From: UBA2365 sp964594045 | GTDB lineage: Bacteria; Bacteroidota; Bacteroidia; Chitinophagales; Saprospiraceae | Assembly: GCA_964594045.1 (NCBI GenBank) | Contig: CAZQKR010000014.1 | Span: 1 to 64,000, forward strand | Direction: 5' to 3' | Length of the DNA: 64,000 bases | In this document: piece by piece, positions 45,019-55,043 of the stretch | How the letters are laid out: each line of letters opens with the position of its first letter | How positions within the stretch are numbered: the first letter of the stretch is position 1 | Notes under the pieces: model-generated | Databases searched by the model: none | What the model saw: only the letters and a program-made list of their open reading frames with translations | Told to the model about the DNA's origin: nothing | Made by a program: the position numbers and the translations under genes

Positions 45019-46968
45019 TTATTCTTTGATCATGACTGTTTTTTTCTGTAAAGTTCCCTTTTCAGTTGCCATTTGATATATAAAAACCCTGCTACTGCAC
45101 AGGTCATCAAGATCTGAATTGCGCCATACCACGCTGTGCCAGCCCCGATCAAATTTTTTATCAGCCAATGTGCAGATCTTATCACCTGTCAGATCGTAGA
45201 TGTTAAGACAAGTGTGCATTTGTTCCGGAACAAAAAACACAATTGTAGTACTTTCACTAAAAGGATTGGGATAATTCTGATTTAAAATAAAATCCGGAAC
45301 AGCGGAATTTTTATTGGGATCTTTTGAAGATAATTCAACGACTGATCTCAATCGAACGGGTTCAATTGTCCACAATTGAAGGCCGCTCAGCCAGTCCATA
45401 TTTGTAGGAGTGACATGATCACTGCTATCCGATTGAGCTGTTTCTACCGGTAAATAAGATATCGGCATGATGGAAGATGGCCAGATGTATAATTTACCTG
45501 AATAATAGCCTTGTTGAAGACGTATAAAAAGGCTGCACATTCCGCTCAGAAATTCTGCGGCATTTGCATGCATGGGTGACGATGAGAGGTCAGGTATTTC
45601 AACGATATATGGGATTGAGTCATTTTTCTGGATTGAATTTATTGCCTGAAGCATCTGACTATACGGAAATCCATCAGCCAAACGTGAATCAAAAGGTGGA
45701 ATCAATTCGTTTCTGCCCAGCGGTGGCCATATAAACTCTGGTACTTTGACGGTAGCAGGCCAAACCCCGGTTGTATGCCACTCAGCCAGTACTGTTTGGA
45801 GCGCTTTGAATAATGCTGCAAGCGAGGTGAAATGATCAGTGTATTTAACAAAAGCAGGTGGTCTGCCGTGCCATTCACTGAGTACATAAGTGCTTGCTGC
45901 AACAAGGTCTTCCATCGAAAATTCACAGGAATTCAATTCAATCAGGTCAGGAATATCACCAGTAGAAATGAATTGTGAGTGCGGGTTGTCCGGGAAAAAT
46001 TCAGTGGTCAGGTATTCCAGGTAACTTTTTAATGTCTGGTCTCCAATGGGCGGGATCGTGAGATGAATGGCAAACATGTGTGGTATATTTCGTGGCAAAA
46101 CGGATAGCACCTGTTCAAGCGTACCAATGTCCATCAAACCCTCCAACCAGGCTCCCGAACGGTTTTGAATGTAAAAATTCCCCATCATTTTGTAAACATA
46201 AATACCGGGTTCAGTTGAGAACATCCAATCACTCATCCACAGTTTCTCATATAGTGATGTTGTATAATATGAATGTGGATTTCCTGCCTGTCCGACAATT
46301 GGCACAATACTTCCGTATTTGTTTCTCAATACCTGACCGGCAGCAGGATTTAAAATTGACAGACATTCATTTACCACCGGTTTTTTAAAATACTGTTGCA
46401 TCAATTGAATACCGCCCAGCCTGTTCGTATCCAAATTACCACAAAATGTTGCTGTGATATTATCGAGCAAAGTATCGCAATCACTCCAGTCATAATATGC
46501 TTTTTCCCATTTTTCATATGCTGTTATTGCTTCGCCAAGATCCATATCTTTTATCTTATCTGTCCTGATGTTGATATCCCATGTAGTGGGATGAAAATGA
46601 TAACCAAGATTTTGTTGGCTGTTATTGAACCAAGTAAAAATGCTATCTGCCCCGGGATCTGAGGTACTGTCCATATAGAGTATCACAGAAACAATAAAAT
46701 CACTGAAGCACTGATCTGATTTGGCGTTATACTGGTCTAAAAGCTGCAGCTCAGTTTTGATGTTTTGTTTAAAGCGGCCAAATTTGGGAAAATTGAATTC
46801 GACCCTGCCAACATCTTCCTGATGATGGCTAATGTGAAAATAGACAGGTTGTTTCACATTATCAACCTGTGCATACATTTTAAAGCTGGTTTGCAAAAAG
46901 ATACACTCCAGCATGAATATCAATAAGATACCGGATCTTTTGGTTTTTATATGGCTGGTGATTTTCAT
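45019..46968 (-). CDS. Unrecognised T9SS-secreted surface protein
   Basis: About 649 residues. A signal peptide (about 12-34, ending MYAQ) precedes an N-terminal domain (about 40-330) with VYFHISHHQED and NLGYHFHP, reminiscent of His-based hydrolase loops such as polysaccharide deacetylases; I cannot confirm that. A middle part (about 370-510) has two stretches like pseudomurein-binding repeats (SMEDLVAASTYVLSEWHGRP; AALFKALQTVLAEW). The last ~90 residues are a FlgD-Ig-like T9SS sorting domain (LNQNYPNPFSESTTIVFF to VMIKE). ATG at 46968 is taken; 46989 is an alternative. It converges with the M28 gene and has its own -7 element. Confidence 0.8.
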   Translation of the reverse strand: MKITSHIKTKRSGILLIFMLECIFLQTSFKMYAQVDNVKQPVYFHISHHQEDVGRVEFNFPKFGRFKQNIKTELQLLDQYNAKSDQCFSDFIVSVILYMDSTSDPGADSIFTWFNNSQQNLGYHFHPTTWDINIRTDKIKDMDLGEAITAYEKWEKAYYDWSDCDTLLDNITATFCGNLDTNRLGGIQLMQQYFKKPVVNECLSILNPAAGQVLRNKYGSIVPIVGQAGNPHSYYTTSLYEKLWMSDWMFSTEPGIYVYKMMGNFYIQNRSGAWLEGLMDIGTLEQVLSVLPRNIPHMFAIHLTIPPIGDQTLKSYLEYLTTEFFPDNPHSQFISTGDIPDLIELNSCEFSMEDLVAASTYVLSEWHGRPPAFVKYTDHFTSLAALFKALQTVLAEWHTTGVWPATVKVPEFIWPPLGRNELIPPFDSRLADGFPYSQMLQAINSIQKNDSIPYIVEIPDLSSSPMHANAAEFLSGMCSLFIRLQQGYYSGKLYIWPSSIMPISYLPVETAQSDSSDHVTPTNMDWLSGLQLWTIEPVRLRSVVELSSKDPNKNSAVPDFILNQNYPNPFSESTTIVFFVPEQMHTCLNIYDLTGDKICTLADKKFDRGWHSVVWRNSDLDDLCSSRVFIYQMATEKGTLQKKTVMIKE

Positions 46969-47026
46969 GTCTGCTATGATTGTATACATTTATTGAATAT
47001 CAATTAAGTCCATGAAAAGCCACTTT

Positions 47027-47034
47027 CAAAATTA
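47027..47034 (-). promoter_or_regulatory. -7 promoter element of the T9SS protein gene
   Basis: The minus strand reads TAATTTTG, matching TAnnTTTG, about 58 bp upstream of the chosen ATG. The -33 element is not clear. Confidence 0.42.
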
Positions 47035-47297
47035 CACTAAAATTTTAATAATATGTTGTTTTTTAATGGTTAAAATTGACATTTGAAAAATTTATCATAG
47101 ATTTCCATGCAGCAAAGCATAATTTTCCGGCAGGAGCTTTTTGGGGGTTGTACTTTTCTATTGGATACAATATAACGTTCATCTTGATGAATAAATAATT
47201 ACTTATCAAGGCATTATATGATTGGATAGAGAATAAAATCATGACCATTTTGAATTTCATTCCTTTTCAGGTCTGATCATTAGTCACATTTTGACTA

Positions 47298-47332
47298 CCG
47301 GATTGCGGATCAGGACCACAATAACAACCCGG
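47298..47332. repeat. Palindromic intergenic repeat
   Basis: CCGGATTG (47298-47305) and CAACCCGG (47325-47332) are complementary with one mismatch, and TTGCGG/CCACAA form an inner arm with one wobble pair. It shares GCGGATCAG and CAATnACAACCCG with the block at 39206-39275, so both look like copies of one dispersed element. Confidence 0.5.
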
Positions 47333-47396
47333 TGAAAAGTCCAAAAAATCGAAAGTTGAGTATTTAACAAAAAAAAAATGAGTTCCAGATGCGTGT

Positions 47397-50273
47397 TTAC
47401 AACTTCAAAGACGTATTTTTTGCCTTGGCGATCAGGTCATCACCTTCCTGTTTCGCTTTTGCCAATAATTCATCTGCCTGTTTTTGTGCCAGTTGCATAC
47501 CCTGATCAGCCTTCGTGTTCGCTTCCTGGCGTATTTTATCCGCACCGGCCTGCGCTTCCTTTCTGAACTTTCTGGCTGCTTCTTCTGCCGCAATTTTCGC
47601 AACGGGATTTGAACCTGCTTTGGTTACCAGTTCGGTTGCTTTTTTATCCGCTTCTGAGATGACTTTCAACGCGCTCTTTTCACCCAACTCCCTGATCTGC
47701 TGAGCCGCTTTGGATGCTTCATTCAATATTTTGTCCGCATTCACCCGGGCCGCTGCCATAAGAGCATCAGCTTTCTGCTGAGCCAGGGCCACCGCTTCAT
47801 CACGTGCCTTGGTGTAAGTTTCCTCGATTTTTACCTTTGCCTGTTCCACCACATTGGTTTTCAGTTGCTCCACTTGTTTCCTGGCATCGATCTTCACAAC
47901 CGGCTTTTTCAAAGTTCCCCCGATAAAGGCATCGAATCTGATCCGGTCGGGCACCTTCAGATTTACACCGTATTTTCCAGCTGAATTCACCAGGATCTGA
48001 TTGGCCGTATTCACTGCATCCTTGCCCAATTCCTCCGAAGCCACATCAAAATTGATCAGATAATCCATGCTGCCGTCAAGACCCTGGTTTCCGCTGATCA
48101 ACAGGTTAGTTTTCTGGTTTTTGACCACAAACGGCAGTACCTTGAACTTCCCGTCAATCATGATGATGTCCGCCTTAATGTCTTTCAGGGCAAGGTTCCT
48201 GAATTTATCTGATTTCACCGCGTCTGCGACCAGGCGAAAAACTTCCGATTTTTCGATTTCCAGGTGATTGGTCCTGAATTGGCAGGTGCCGGTCAAGGTG
48301 GACAGATCAGGTGTGATCAAATCCTCCATTTTCCCTTTAAAATCAAGAGTCAGGTTGAACAGCCCTTTGCTTTTTTGAGCGATAGGTGCCAGTTGCTGCA
48401 TGGTATTGAATGTTCTGAAAGCTTCCCCAATGTCAATCTGATCCATGTTCATCCTGATCTGGACTTCCGGTTTACTCAGGTCTTTTGTTGCGTAAATACC
48501 CGAGATATCCACCGATCCGTTCAGCATATTGACCCTGAGTTTATCCAGAAACAGTTTACCGTCTTTCAGTCTGATACTTCCCTGTGCATTTTGCACCTTG
48601 ATGTCATCGTACAACAACTGACCCACCGTTGCCGTAAAACCCATATCCACATTGACCGGAAGATCGATGGAAAAACTGTCCTTTTCGGTGGTTTTACCAG
48701 TTGAAGCATCAGTTGAACTAAAAGACATGATCTCATTGACATCCAATAGTTTGGAAGTCAGATTAAATGTCCCTTTGACAGGTTCATTCCTGAAGTAATA
48801 AGAAAGGTAATTGAACACTTTGCCTGTCACGGCAAAATCGCTTTTTCCCAGTTGCATGTTGAATTTGCTGACATCCAGGTATGCAGGTGTCACGGCAAGA
48901 CTGAAAGAAGGAATGCTCAGATTAATTTTGTTATTCAATTCCCGGTACTTTATTCCTGAGCCCTTCACAAAACCTTTAGCATCAAAACGTTCATAATCCT
49001 TTCGTTCTATAGCGCTGAGCCTTCCTTTCAGCAAAACATCCGCATCGATCAGCCCCGCAATATTTTTACCTTCTATGGGAAAAATGCCCGTGATCAGAGA
49101 AAGGTCAATTTTGCCCTTCAGCATACCATCCAAAGAAGGATCGGTGTCTATGTTAGCTACATGTAATTTCATATTGACCGGATTTCCCGCAAATGATCCG
49201 GAGAACTTCCGGAGATCTATCGTCATCCTGTCATCACCGGCACCGATATGATTGACCAGCACATCCAGTGATATACCGTTGATCTTATCCGGCATGTCTT
49301 CGTAAGCGATTGTTCCGTTGTCCACTTTAAGACCAACTCCGATAAACGGGAATGATTTGTCGTTGTAGACGCCCTGTACTTTCCCTTCAAGGGACACATT
49401 TCCCTGGGCATTCAGTTTTTCGAAATCCTTTTTGTATAACGCTGGTATCAGGGAGAGCAAACCTTTGAAATCTGATTTTCCGGAAGTAAACCCGAGATCC
49501 ATTTCGATATCGTCAGGCATGGCAAAAAATCCATTCAGCACAAAGCTCATCTCATTCAGCCACAAAGTATTTTTCAAAAGCGTCAGTTTCCAGTTTGCAG
49601 CATCCGTCTGAATGTCAGCCAGCAGTTTAGCTTTTGCCTCCTTCAAAAACTCCATGCCTTCCATTTTAAAGGTCCAGCTCCCGAAAGAGGTGGCCGTTTC
49701 ATACTTCTGATCTGTCCGGGATAAAGTTTTCAGGGTAAAATCCAGGTCATCCACTGTGGTGAAAATATCAGATTCCTGATCGTCATAGGTCACCTGTCCA
49801 TCACGCAGCTCAAATTTCTTCAGTAAAAAAGCAAAACTGCTGTCCGCAGTATCCGGTTTTTCTTCCGATTCTTTAAATACATTCCAGTTGGCCCGTCCGT
49901 CTTTCAATACCTTAGCCTTGACTTCAGCTTGAATGAGGCTGACTTCTTCAATGACCAAAACATCCTTTGTCACACTCCGGAGGTCGATCCGTACCCTGAT
50001 CTTAGCTGCCTGCAACAAGGTATCCTTTGAAAAAGTGTCCAGCCCGGCCACAATCATATCATTCACAGTAAAATTCAAATCGGGAAAAGATCTGAACATG
50101 GAAAGGCTGAAACCTCCGAAATCCACCCTGGCATTGAGATTTTGATTGACTTCATCCTTGAATTTCCCGATGATCTCATCTTTGAAAAAATATGGTAATA
50201 CCAGCAGTACTCCGGTAAATATGACCAGTGAAAGTGCTATCCATTTCAGTATTTTTACAATTTTTCTCTTCAT
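47397..50273 (-). CDS. AsmA-family protein with Ala/Lys-rich coiled tail
   Basis: A 958-residue inner-membrane-anchored, periplasmic AsmA-like protein. This group is thought to bridge the periplasm and move or organise lipids. One N-terminal transmembrane helix (about 8-29) leads into the AsmA domain (VDFGGFSLSMFRSFPDLNFTV, DGRANWNVF), and the AsmA_2 region spans about 560-790 (VNMLNGSVDISGIY, LTGTCQFRTNHLEI). The last ~150 residues are a long Ala/Lys/Gln/Glu-rich amphipathic helix (QQKADALMAAARVNADKIL and similar). It stands alone and is 140 bp from the Wzi-like gene. Confidence 0.88.
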   Translation of the reverse strand: MKRKIVKILKWIALSLVIFTGVLLVLPYFFKDEIIGKFKDEVNQNLNARVDFGGFSLSMFRSFPDLNFTVNDMIVAGLDTFSKDTLLQAAKIRVRIDLRSVTKDVLVIEEVSLIQAEVKAKVLKDGRANWNVFKESEEKPDTADSSFAFLLKKFELRDGQVTYDDQESDIFTTVDDLDFTLKTLSRTDQKYETATSFGSWTFKMEGMEFLKEAKAKLLADIQTDAANWKLTLLKNTLWLNEMSFVLNGFFAMPDDIEMDLGFTSGKSDFKGLLSLIPALYKKDFEKLNAQGNVSLEGKVQGVYNDKSFPFIGVGLKVDNGTIAYEDMPDKINGISLDVLVNHIGAGDDRMTIDLRKFSGSFAGNPVNMKLHVANIDTDPSLDGMLKGKIDLSLITGIFPIEGKNIAGLIDADVLLKGRLSAIERKDYERFDAKGFVKGSGIKYRELNNKINLSIPSFSLAVTPAYLDVSKFNMQLGKSDFAVTGKVFNYLSYYFRNEPVKGTFNLTSKLLDVNEIMSFSSTDASTGKTTEKDSFSIDLPVNVDMGFTATVGQLLYDDIKVQNAQGSIRLKDGKLFLDKLRVNMLNGSVDISGIYATKDLSKPEVQIRMNMDQIDIGEAFRTFNTMQQLAPIAQKSKGLFNLTLDFKGKMEDLITPDLSTLTGTCQFRTNHLEIEKSEVFRLVADAVKSDKFRNLALKDIKADIIMIDGKFKVLPFVVKNQKTNLLISGNQGLDGSMDYLINFDVASEELGKDAVNTANQILVNSAGKYGVNLKVPDRIRFDAFIGGTLKKPVVKIDARKQVEQLKTNVVEQAKVKIEETYTKARDEAVALAQQKADALMAAARVNADKILNEASKAAQQIRELGEKSALKVISEADKKATELVTKAGSNPVAKIAAEEAARKFRKEAQAGADKIRQEANTKADQGMQLAQKQADELLAKAKQEGDDLIAKAKNTSLKL

Positions 50274-50415
50274 ATCCGGAATATCAGATTTTTTTAATCT
50301 TTAACGCATAACGTTGACTTCCACAAAATTGAGGCACACCGGGTTTATTTTATAACAAAAAATTTCATTGCCCGGCAGCAGGTGATCTGAATGTCAGGAT
50401 CATCCATTCAGCCGG

Positions 50416-52071
50416 TTACTGAATACCGGTTCTGATACCAAAAATAAACCCATGTGTTTTCCCCCTGAACAATTCCGGTGTATAGATCTGTTCATCTTCA
50501 CCTTCATGATCCTGGTACTCGTATGCTAACCTCAATGATGCATTCTGCAGAATTTCATAATGTACACCGCAACCGATGTTCTGAAAGGTCCATCTGACTT
50601 CCTTCAAAAAAGGATCAGTGATGGCAATATTTCCATTGTCGTAGCCATATTCATTTCCTTTGCGCGCATAAGTGTAATTGACATGCAGGTGCAGCCGGTT
50701 GACTGGTTTATAATGGACACCAACGTAATACTCTTCAGCATTGTCACGCAAATAATGACCCATATTGAAACCGCTGGACTCAAAATTGGTGGTCTGGATA
50801 TAATGTTGATAGACATGAGGTCTTGTCCGTGTATATTCAGCCACGACGGATAGTCCAGGAATAAAAGGTGTCTGGTGTTTCAAACCGGTTTTGAGGCTCC
50901 AGAAATTATGTTTACCCGGTTCCACTATACGCATGATCTTCAGTTCGTCGATGAACAACGAACCGTAAAAATGAAAATATTTCAGTTTAAAAACGCTCAG
51001 ATTCAGGAACATCTGTGAGTTCTGCCCAATATTCCTCCCCACCCCGTCCGTTGAATTCAACCAGTGATCGACAGACTTGTAAAACAAAAACGGGATCAGG
51101 TATCCGGGATGCGGATTGATGTCGCTGTAGATCACTGAATTGCCGAATGAAAAGTAAACATCTTTTACAGGCTGGACCGTGTACATATTGGCAGCAATGT
51201 ATTTGGGCCGCATGACATCGCGCTGATTGCCATTGGGTGTAAAATAGGTACGCGATGAATCCACCATATTGGAGACCAGCCAACCGTGCAAATAATTGAA
51301 TTCGAACCAGGAAACAGGTTTTAACTGCAAGGTGATCTGCGCAAAGGAAGGTGCCTTGTCTGACAAAATATTTGCACCGTGATAATTTGTTCCCCAATTG
51401 ACATGGTCCTTGATCAAACCGACACTTCCTTTTTTCCAGTGATAGATCAGTCCGCCCCTCATTTCGCTGTATTCACCACCGAATGCTCCGTTCTTATAAT
51501 TGCCCCCGGTCCTGAGATTGAGATATGCCTTTCGGGCAAGGTAATCCTTATCGGTATTGTCTCTCAGGCTTGCATAGGCACTGAGATGTTCACCAAAATG
51601 AGCTCTGAAGGAAGCGCCACCCCATTGATGGTAGGATATCTTGTCACCGATATACATCAGGTCCAGTCCCCAAATGGGTTCAACGGCCATTTGAAAAGAC
51701 GTATCCTGATAAAACATTCCCGGTGGGTTCAAAGAAGGTTTATAGGTTTTGAAAGTATTTTTCCACAAACCCGTGTCTTTATCCGGTTTAACAGCGCTGC
51801 TGGTCAATGCAAAATACTGATAAAACCTGTCAAGTGCCTTTCGTTGCCTGTTGTCCAATTCTTCTTCACGGGTTCTAATATCCTGCAGGCAGTTAAAAAT
51901 AAATTTGTCAGAGTAGGGTTTGACAGCAGTGTTCAGGGATATCAATTTGTGCATTGCCATCTCGTCCAGAAAATCATAAATGTCCTGTGTGGACACATGC
52001 AAGGGATTCCCTTGTCCGGACAGTCTGAAAGCCAGTAAAATATGTATCGCAAAGAGAAATGTCATTTTCAT
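50416..52071 (-). CDS. Wzi-like capsule-assembly outer-membrane protein
   Basis: A 551-residue protein with a signal peptide (about 1-19, RLSGQ), a helical N-terminal region (about 25-85) and an outer-membrane barrel of the Wzi family. In E. coli, Wzi anchors capsular polysaccharide. Family-type motifs include EPIWGLDLMYIGD, WGGASFRAHFGEHLSAYASLRDN, DHVNWGTNYHGANILSDKAPSFAQI and SVVAEYTRTRP. Its direct neighbours do not encode capsule genes, so the polymer it serves is unknown. Confidence 0.83.
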   Translation of the reverse strand: MKMTFLFAIHILLAFRLSGQGNPLHVSTQDIYDFLDEMAMHKLISLNTAVKPYSDKFIFNCLQDIRTREEELDNRQRKALDRFYQYFALTSSAVKPDKDTGLWKNTFKTYKPSLNPPGMFYQDTSFQMAVEPIWGLDLMYIGDKISYHQWGGASFRAHFGEHLSAYASLRDNTDKDYLARKAYLNLRTGGNYKNGAFGGEYSEMRGGLIYHWKKGSVGLIKDHVNWGTNYHGANILSDKAPSFAQITLQLKPVSWFEFNYLHGWLVSNMVDSSRTYFTPNGNQRDVMRPKYIAANMYTVQPVKDVYFSFGNSVIYSDINPHPGYLIPFLFYKSVDHWLNSTDGVGRNIGQNSQMFLNLSVFKLKYFHFYGSLFIDELKIMRIVEPGKHNFWSLKTGLKHQTPFIPGLSVVAEYTRTRPHVYQHYIQTTNFESSGFNMGHYLRDNAEEYYVGVHYKPVNRLHLHVNYTYARKGNEYGYDNGNIAITDPFLKEVRWTFQNIGCGVHYEILQNASLRLAYEYQDHEGEDEQIYTPELFRGKTHGFIFGIRTGIQ

Positions 52072-52589
52072 AAGCAGGTTTTTTATTTATTGATCCGGCC
52101 ATCCTGGACTTTGTTGACCAACTATTTAATTGATTGGAACAGTGCTGACCTGAAAGTTTTCCTGATCCCGTCCGACCGGATCAAAACTCAGCCAAAATTT
52201 ATTTTTTAATGTCCAAGGTAAATACCAGGAGGCAAAAAAAAATATAAAAGTAAAATAGTTTGGCTGAATACAGCCATCTGTTTTAATTTTTAACTTCATG
52301 CCCATAACAGTCCGATCATGAAAATTGAAGATGAACTTGCTCAATTATGGGTTTTAGACAACAGGCAGGATTGTAATAATTACCAGGTCCAATACTTATC
52401 CTTAACTTAAGAATCCTCATGTTTTCGCCTTTTTTACCCTAAAAAACGAATAAAATGCAGGTTTTTTCCTCAATATTAATTTATAGAACTGTTCTAAACT
52501 ACCGTGACAGCCTGATCAGAACTTTTGTGATTACAGCAAAAATCCTTACATTTGACGCAATAAGAAGAAAATTAACGAATCATTTTTGT
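52072..52589. other. Intergenic region containing the promoter of the propeller operon
   Basis: This stretch separates the Wzi-like gene and the large plus-strand operon. Its main feature is the promoter at 52524-52554. An open plus-strand frame from 52455 crosses that promoter and is not a valid extension of the first gene. Confidence 0.6.
52524..52554 (+). promoter_or_regulatory. Bacteroidota promoter TTTG-N19-TACATTTG
   Basis: TTTG at 52524-52527 and TACATTTG at 52547-52554 are separated by 19 bp, a complete consensus match. Transcription would start near 52561, 29 bp before the ATG at 52590. It is the only strong promoter I found for the ten-gene run that reaches the window end. Confidence 0.78.
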
Positions 52590-53804
52590 ATGCTCAGAAC
52601 AAGTATCTTACTATTTCTCGCAAACGTGTTATCTGTCCTGGTCACTGCTCAGAACAGTGCACAATGGCGGGGCGCCAACCGGGATGGAATTTACGAGGAA
52701 ACCAATCTGCTCAAAATATGGCCGGAAGAAGGTCTCAAATTGCTTTGGAGTTACGATCAACTTGGAAAGGGGCACTCTTCCCCCATTGTGACGGATGAAA
52801 TGGTTTATATACCGGACCAGAAAGACAGTACCGGGTACGCCTGTGCACTGGATTTAAATGGTCAAATGGTCTGGAAGGTACCTTACGGAACTGAGTGGCA
52901 TGAAGATTACCCCGGCGTACGCAGTACATTTACATATTATAAAAACAAATTATACATATCAACTGCATACAGTGTTGCCATTTGCCTGGATGCAACAAAT
53001 GGACAGAAATTGTGGGAAGTTGATTTAAAAAAAGAATTCGGCAGTGTTGTCCCAAAATTCGGCAAAGTCGAATCACCCTTGATTTTGGATGGTAAAGTCA
53101 TTTTTACTGCCGGCGGGGATTCGGCTGCCATGGTTGCCCTCAATCCGGAAAACGGAGAGACCATCTGGAGGTCCGCCGGAATTGAAGATCAGGCCAGTTA
53201 CTGCTCACCTCAGCTGCTGGATGTCGGTGGAAAAAAGTTAATAGTCAATGCATTCATCAAAGCACTGGCATCATTTGACGGAGAGAACGGCGAGTTTCTC
53301 TGGAAATATCCCCAGGTGAACAAATATGGCAATCATTGCAATACTCCTATTTTTCATGATGGACACCTGTACAGTTTTACCGGTTACGGCGGAGGAGGGA
53401 TCATGCTCCGGCTTGAAGACGGAGGCCGGTCAGTTTCCAAAGTGTGGCAGGATTCCCTGCTCGACAATCAGATGGGCGGTGCAATTCTGTATCAGTCCAT
53501 GATCGTAGGCTCCGGTCATAATAATAAATCCTGGTATGTTCTGGACTGGAAGACAGGTGAAGTGAAATTCACCTCAAAAGCTATTGGTGTGGGTGTTGTA
53601 ATTTTTGCCGATGATCATTTCTATTGCTACAGCGATAAAGGAGATCTGGGCTTGATGAAACTTACGGATGAAGGACTTGAACTGGTAAGCAAAATGAAGA
53701 TCACACTTGGATCGGATCAGCATTGGTCGCATCCTGTTATCCGCAACGGAGTTTTATACCTGCGGCATGGAGATACCCTTATGGCATATTCAGTAAAAGA
53801 GTAA
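52590..53804 (+). CDS. Exported PQQ-like beta-propeller protein (first of operon)
   Basis: A 404-residue protein with a signal peptide (about 1-20, VTAQ), followed by a quinoprotein-type propeller. It opens with QWRGANRDGIYEE and has blades such as CALDLNGQMVWKVPYG, CLDATNGQKLWEVDL, ALNPENGETIWRSAG, FDGENGEFLWKYP and VLDWKTGEVKFTSK. The AxDxxTGxxxW blade signature is regular. It does not show the extra features of alcohol dehydrogenases (Cys-Cys pair, calcium/Asp set), so PQQ binding is unproven. The start at 52590 is dictated by the promoter. A paralogue follows 12 bp later. Confidence 0.85.
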   Translation: MLRTSILLFLANVLSVLVTAQNSAQWRGANRDGIYEETNLLKIWPEEGLKLLWSYDQLGKGHSSPIVTDEMVYIPDQKDSTGYACALDLNGQMVWKVPYGTEWHEDYPGVRSTFTYYKNKLYISTAYSVAICLDATNGQKLWEVDLKKEFGSVVPKFGKVESPLILDGKVIFTAGGDSAAMVALNPENGETIWRSAGIEDQASYCSPQLLDVGGKKLIVNAFIKALASFDGENGEFLWKYPQVNKYGNHCNTPIFHDGHLYSFTGYGGGGIMLRLEDGGRSVSKVWQDSLLDNQMGGAILYQSMIVGSGHNNKSWYVLDWKTGEVKFTSKAIGVGVVIFADDHFYCYSDKGDLGLMKLTDEGLELVSKMKITLGSDQHWSHPVIRNGVLYLRHGDTLMAYSVKE

Positions 53805-53816
53805 AATACAATTCAA

Positions 53817-55037
53817 ATGAAGTACAAAATTCATTTTTTAACGGTTTGTTTCCTGATGGTCACCCTGGTAGTGGTATCCCAGGACCTGGTTCAATGGCGG
53901 GGGATCAACAGGGATGGTATTTATCATGAAAAAGGTCTTCTTGAAAAATGGCCGGAAAGTGGTCTAAATATGCTGTGGCAATATGATCAGCTGGGTGACG
54001 GTTATTCTTCAGCTTTGGTATTGAAAGATAAAATCATTACTACAGGATTAGTTGATTCAGTTGGCATCATGTATGCAATTGACCTGAAGGGCAAGCTGCT
54101 TTGGAAAACGGTATATGCAAAAGAATGGATTGATCCATATCCGGGATGCAGGTCGACTCCAACCTTTTTCAAGGATAAACTGTACATCAACAGTAGTTTC
54201 GGACAGGCAGTTTGTCTGGATGCGAACACAGGAAATATCATCTGGAGCATAGATCTCGCTGAAGAATTCGGTGCAGAACCTCCTAAATGGGGCATTGTTG
54301 AATCGCCTTTAATTGTTGATAATAAGGTGATTTTCACAACAGGTGCAAAAGATTCAAATATTGTTGCGCTTGATGTAAATGATGGTAAAACCATCTGGAC
54401 TTCCCCCGGCAAAGGCCAGCTGACAGCATATTGTTCTCCGATCATGTTCAGTCACTCAGACAGAAAAATGATGTGCACCATCACTGCAAATGATATTTTG
54501 GGGATTGAAGTGGAAACAGGAAAAGTCCTCTGGGATTATCCTTATGAAAATAAACATTCAGTTCATGCCAATACTCCTGTATATTCAAATGGTTACCTGT
54601 TTGTAGTGAGTGGATATGGACTGGGCGGAGTCAAATTAAAAATTGCTGAAGATGGGAATTCGGTTAAAAAAGTATGGACGAACGTTGAGCTTGATAATCA
54701 AATGGGGGGCGTTGTTTTACTAAACAGTACAATTTATGGTTCAGGACAAAATACAAGGGCATGGTTGGCAGTTGACTGGGAAACCGGTGAAGTGAAATAT
54801 AAGACAAAAAGCCTGGGAAAAGGCGTAACTATCGCTAATGACGGATTATTGTATTGTTATAGTGATAAAGGCGATTTAGCACTTGTCCGGGCAAGAAAAA
54901 CCAAATTTGACATCATCAGTAAGATGAAAATCACTTTGGGCACAGGTGAACACTGGGCGCATCCGGTGATCCATAATAAAGTGCTTTATCTGCGTCATGG
55001 AAACACCCTGATCGCATATTCACTGACAGATGATTAG
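53817..55037 (+). CDS. Exported PQQ-like beta-propeller protein, paralogue
   Basis: A 406-residue close paralogue of the preceding gene. The signal peptide (about 1-21, VVSQ) leads to QWRGINRDGIYHE and the same series of blades (AIDLKGKLLWKT, CLDANTGNIIWSIDL, ALDVNDGKTIWTSPG, AVDWETGEVKYKTK). Both proteins end in a shared MKITLGSDQHWSHPVI-type segment and a RHGxTLxAYS tail. The pair looks like a tandem duplication with functional divergence. It is periplasmic or extracellular. Spacing of 6 bp to the next gene supports one transcript. Confidence 0.85.
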   Translation: MKYKIHFLTVCFLMVTLVVVSQDLVQWRGINRDGIYHEKGLLEKWPESGLNMLWQYDQLGDGYSSALVLKDKIITTGLVDSVGIMYAIDLKGKLLWKTVYAKEWIDPYPGCRSTPTFFKDKLYINSSFGQAVCLDANTGNIIWSIDLAEEFGAEPPKWGIVESPLIVDNKVIFTTGAKDSNIVALDVNDGKTIWTSPGKGQLTAYCSPIMFSHSDRKMMCTITANDILGIEVETGKVLWDYPYENKHSVHANTPVYSNGYLFVVSGYGLGGVKLKIAEDGNSVKKVWTNVELDNQMGGVVLLNSTIYGSGQNTRAWLAVDWETGEVKYKTKSLGKGVTIANDGLLYCYSDKGDLALVRARKTKFDIISKMKITLGTGEHWAHPVIHNKVLYLRHGNTLIAYSLTDD

Positions 55038-55043
55038 CTGACC

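Larger units (their letters stand above)
46990..47396. other. Intergenic region with -7 element and palindromic repeat
   Basis: It holds the -7 element of the T9SS protein and, at 47298-47332, a palindromic block (CCGGATTG/CAACCCGG). A 65-codon minus-strand frame (47063-47260) has no support and is left out. Confidence 0.45.

Noticed and set aside
52455..52589. N-terminal extension of the first propeller gene
   Set aside because: The extension contains the promoter and is not signal-like; the ATG at 52590 begins a good signal peptide.
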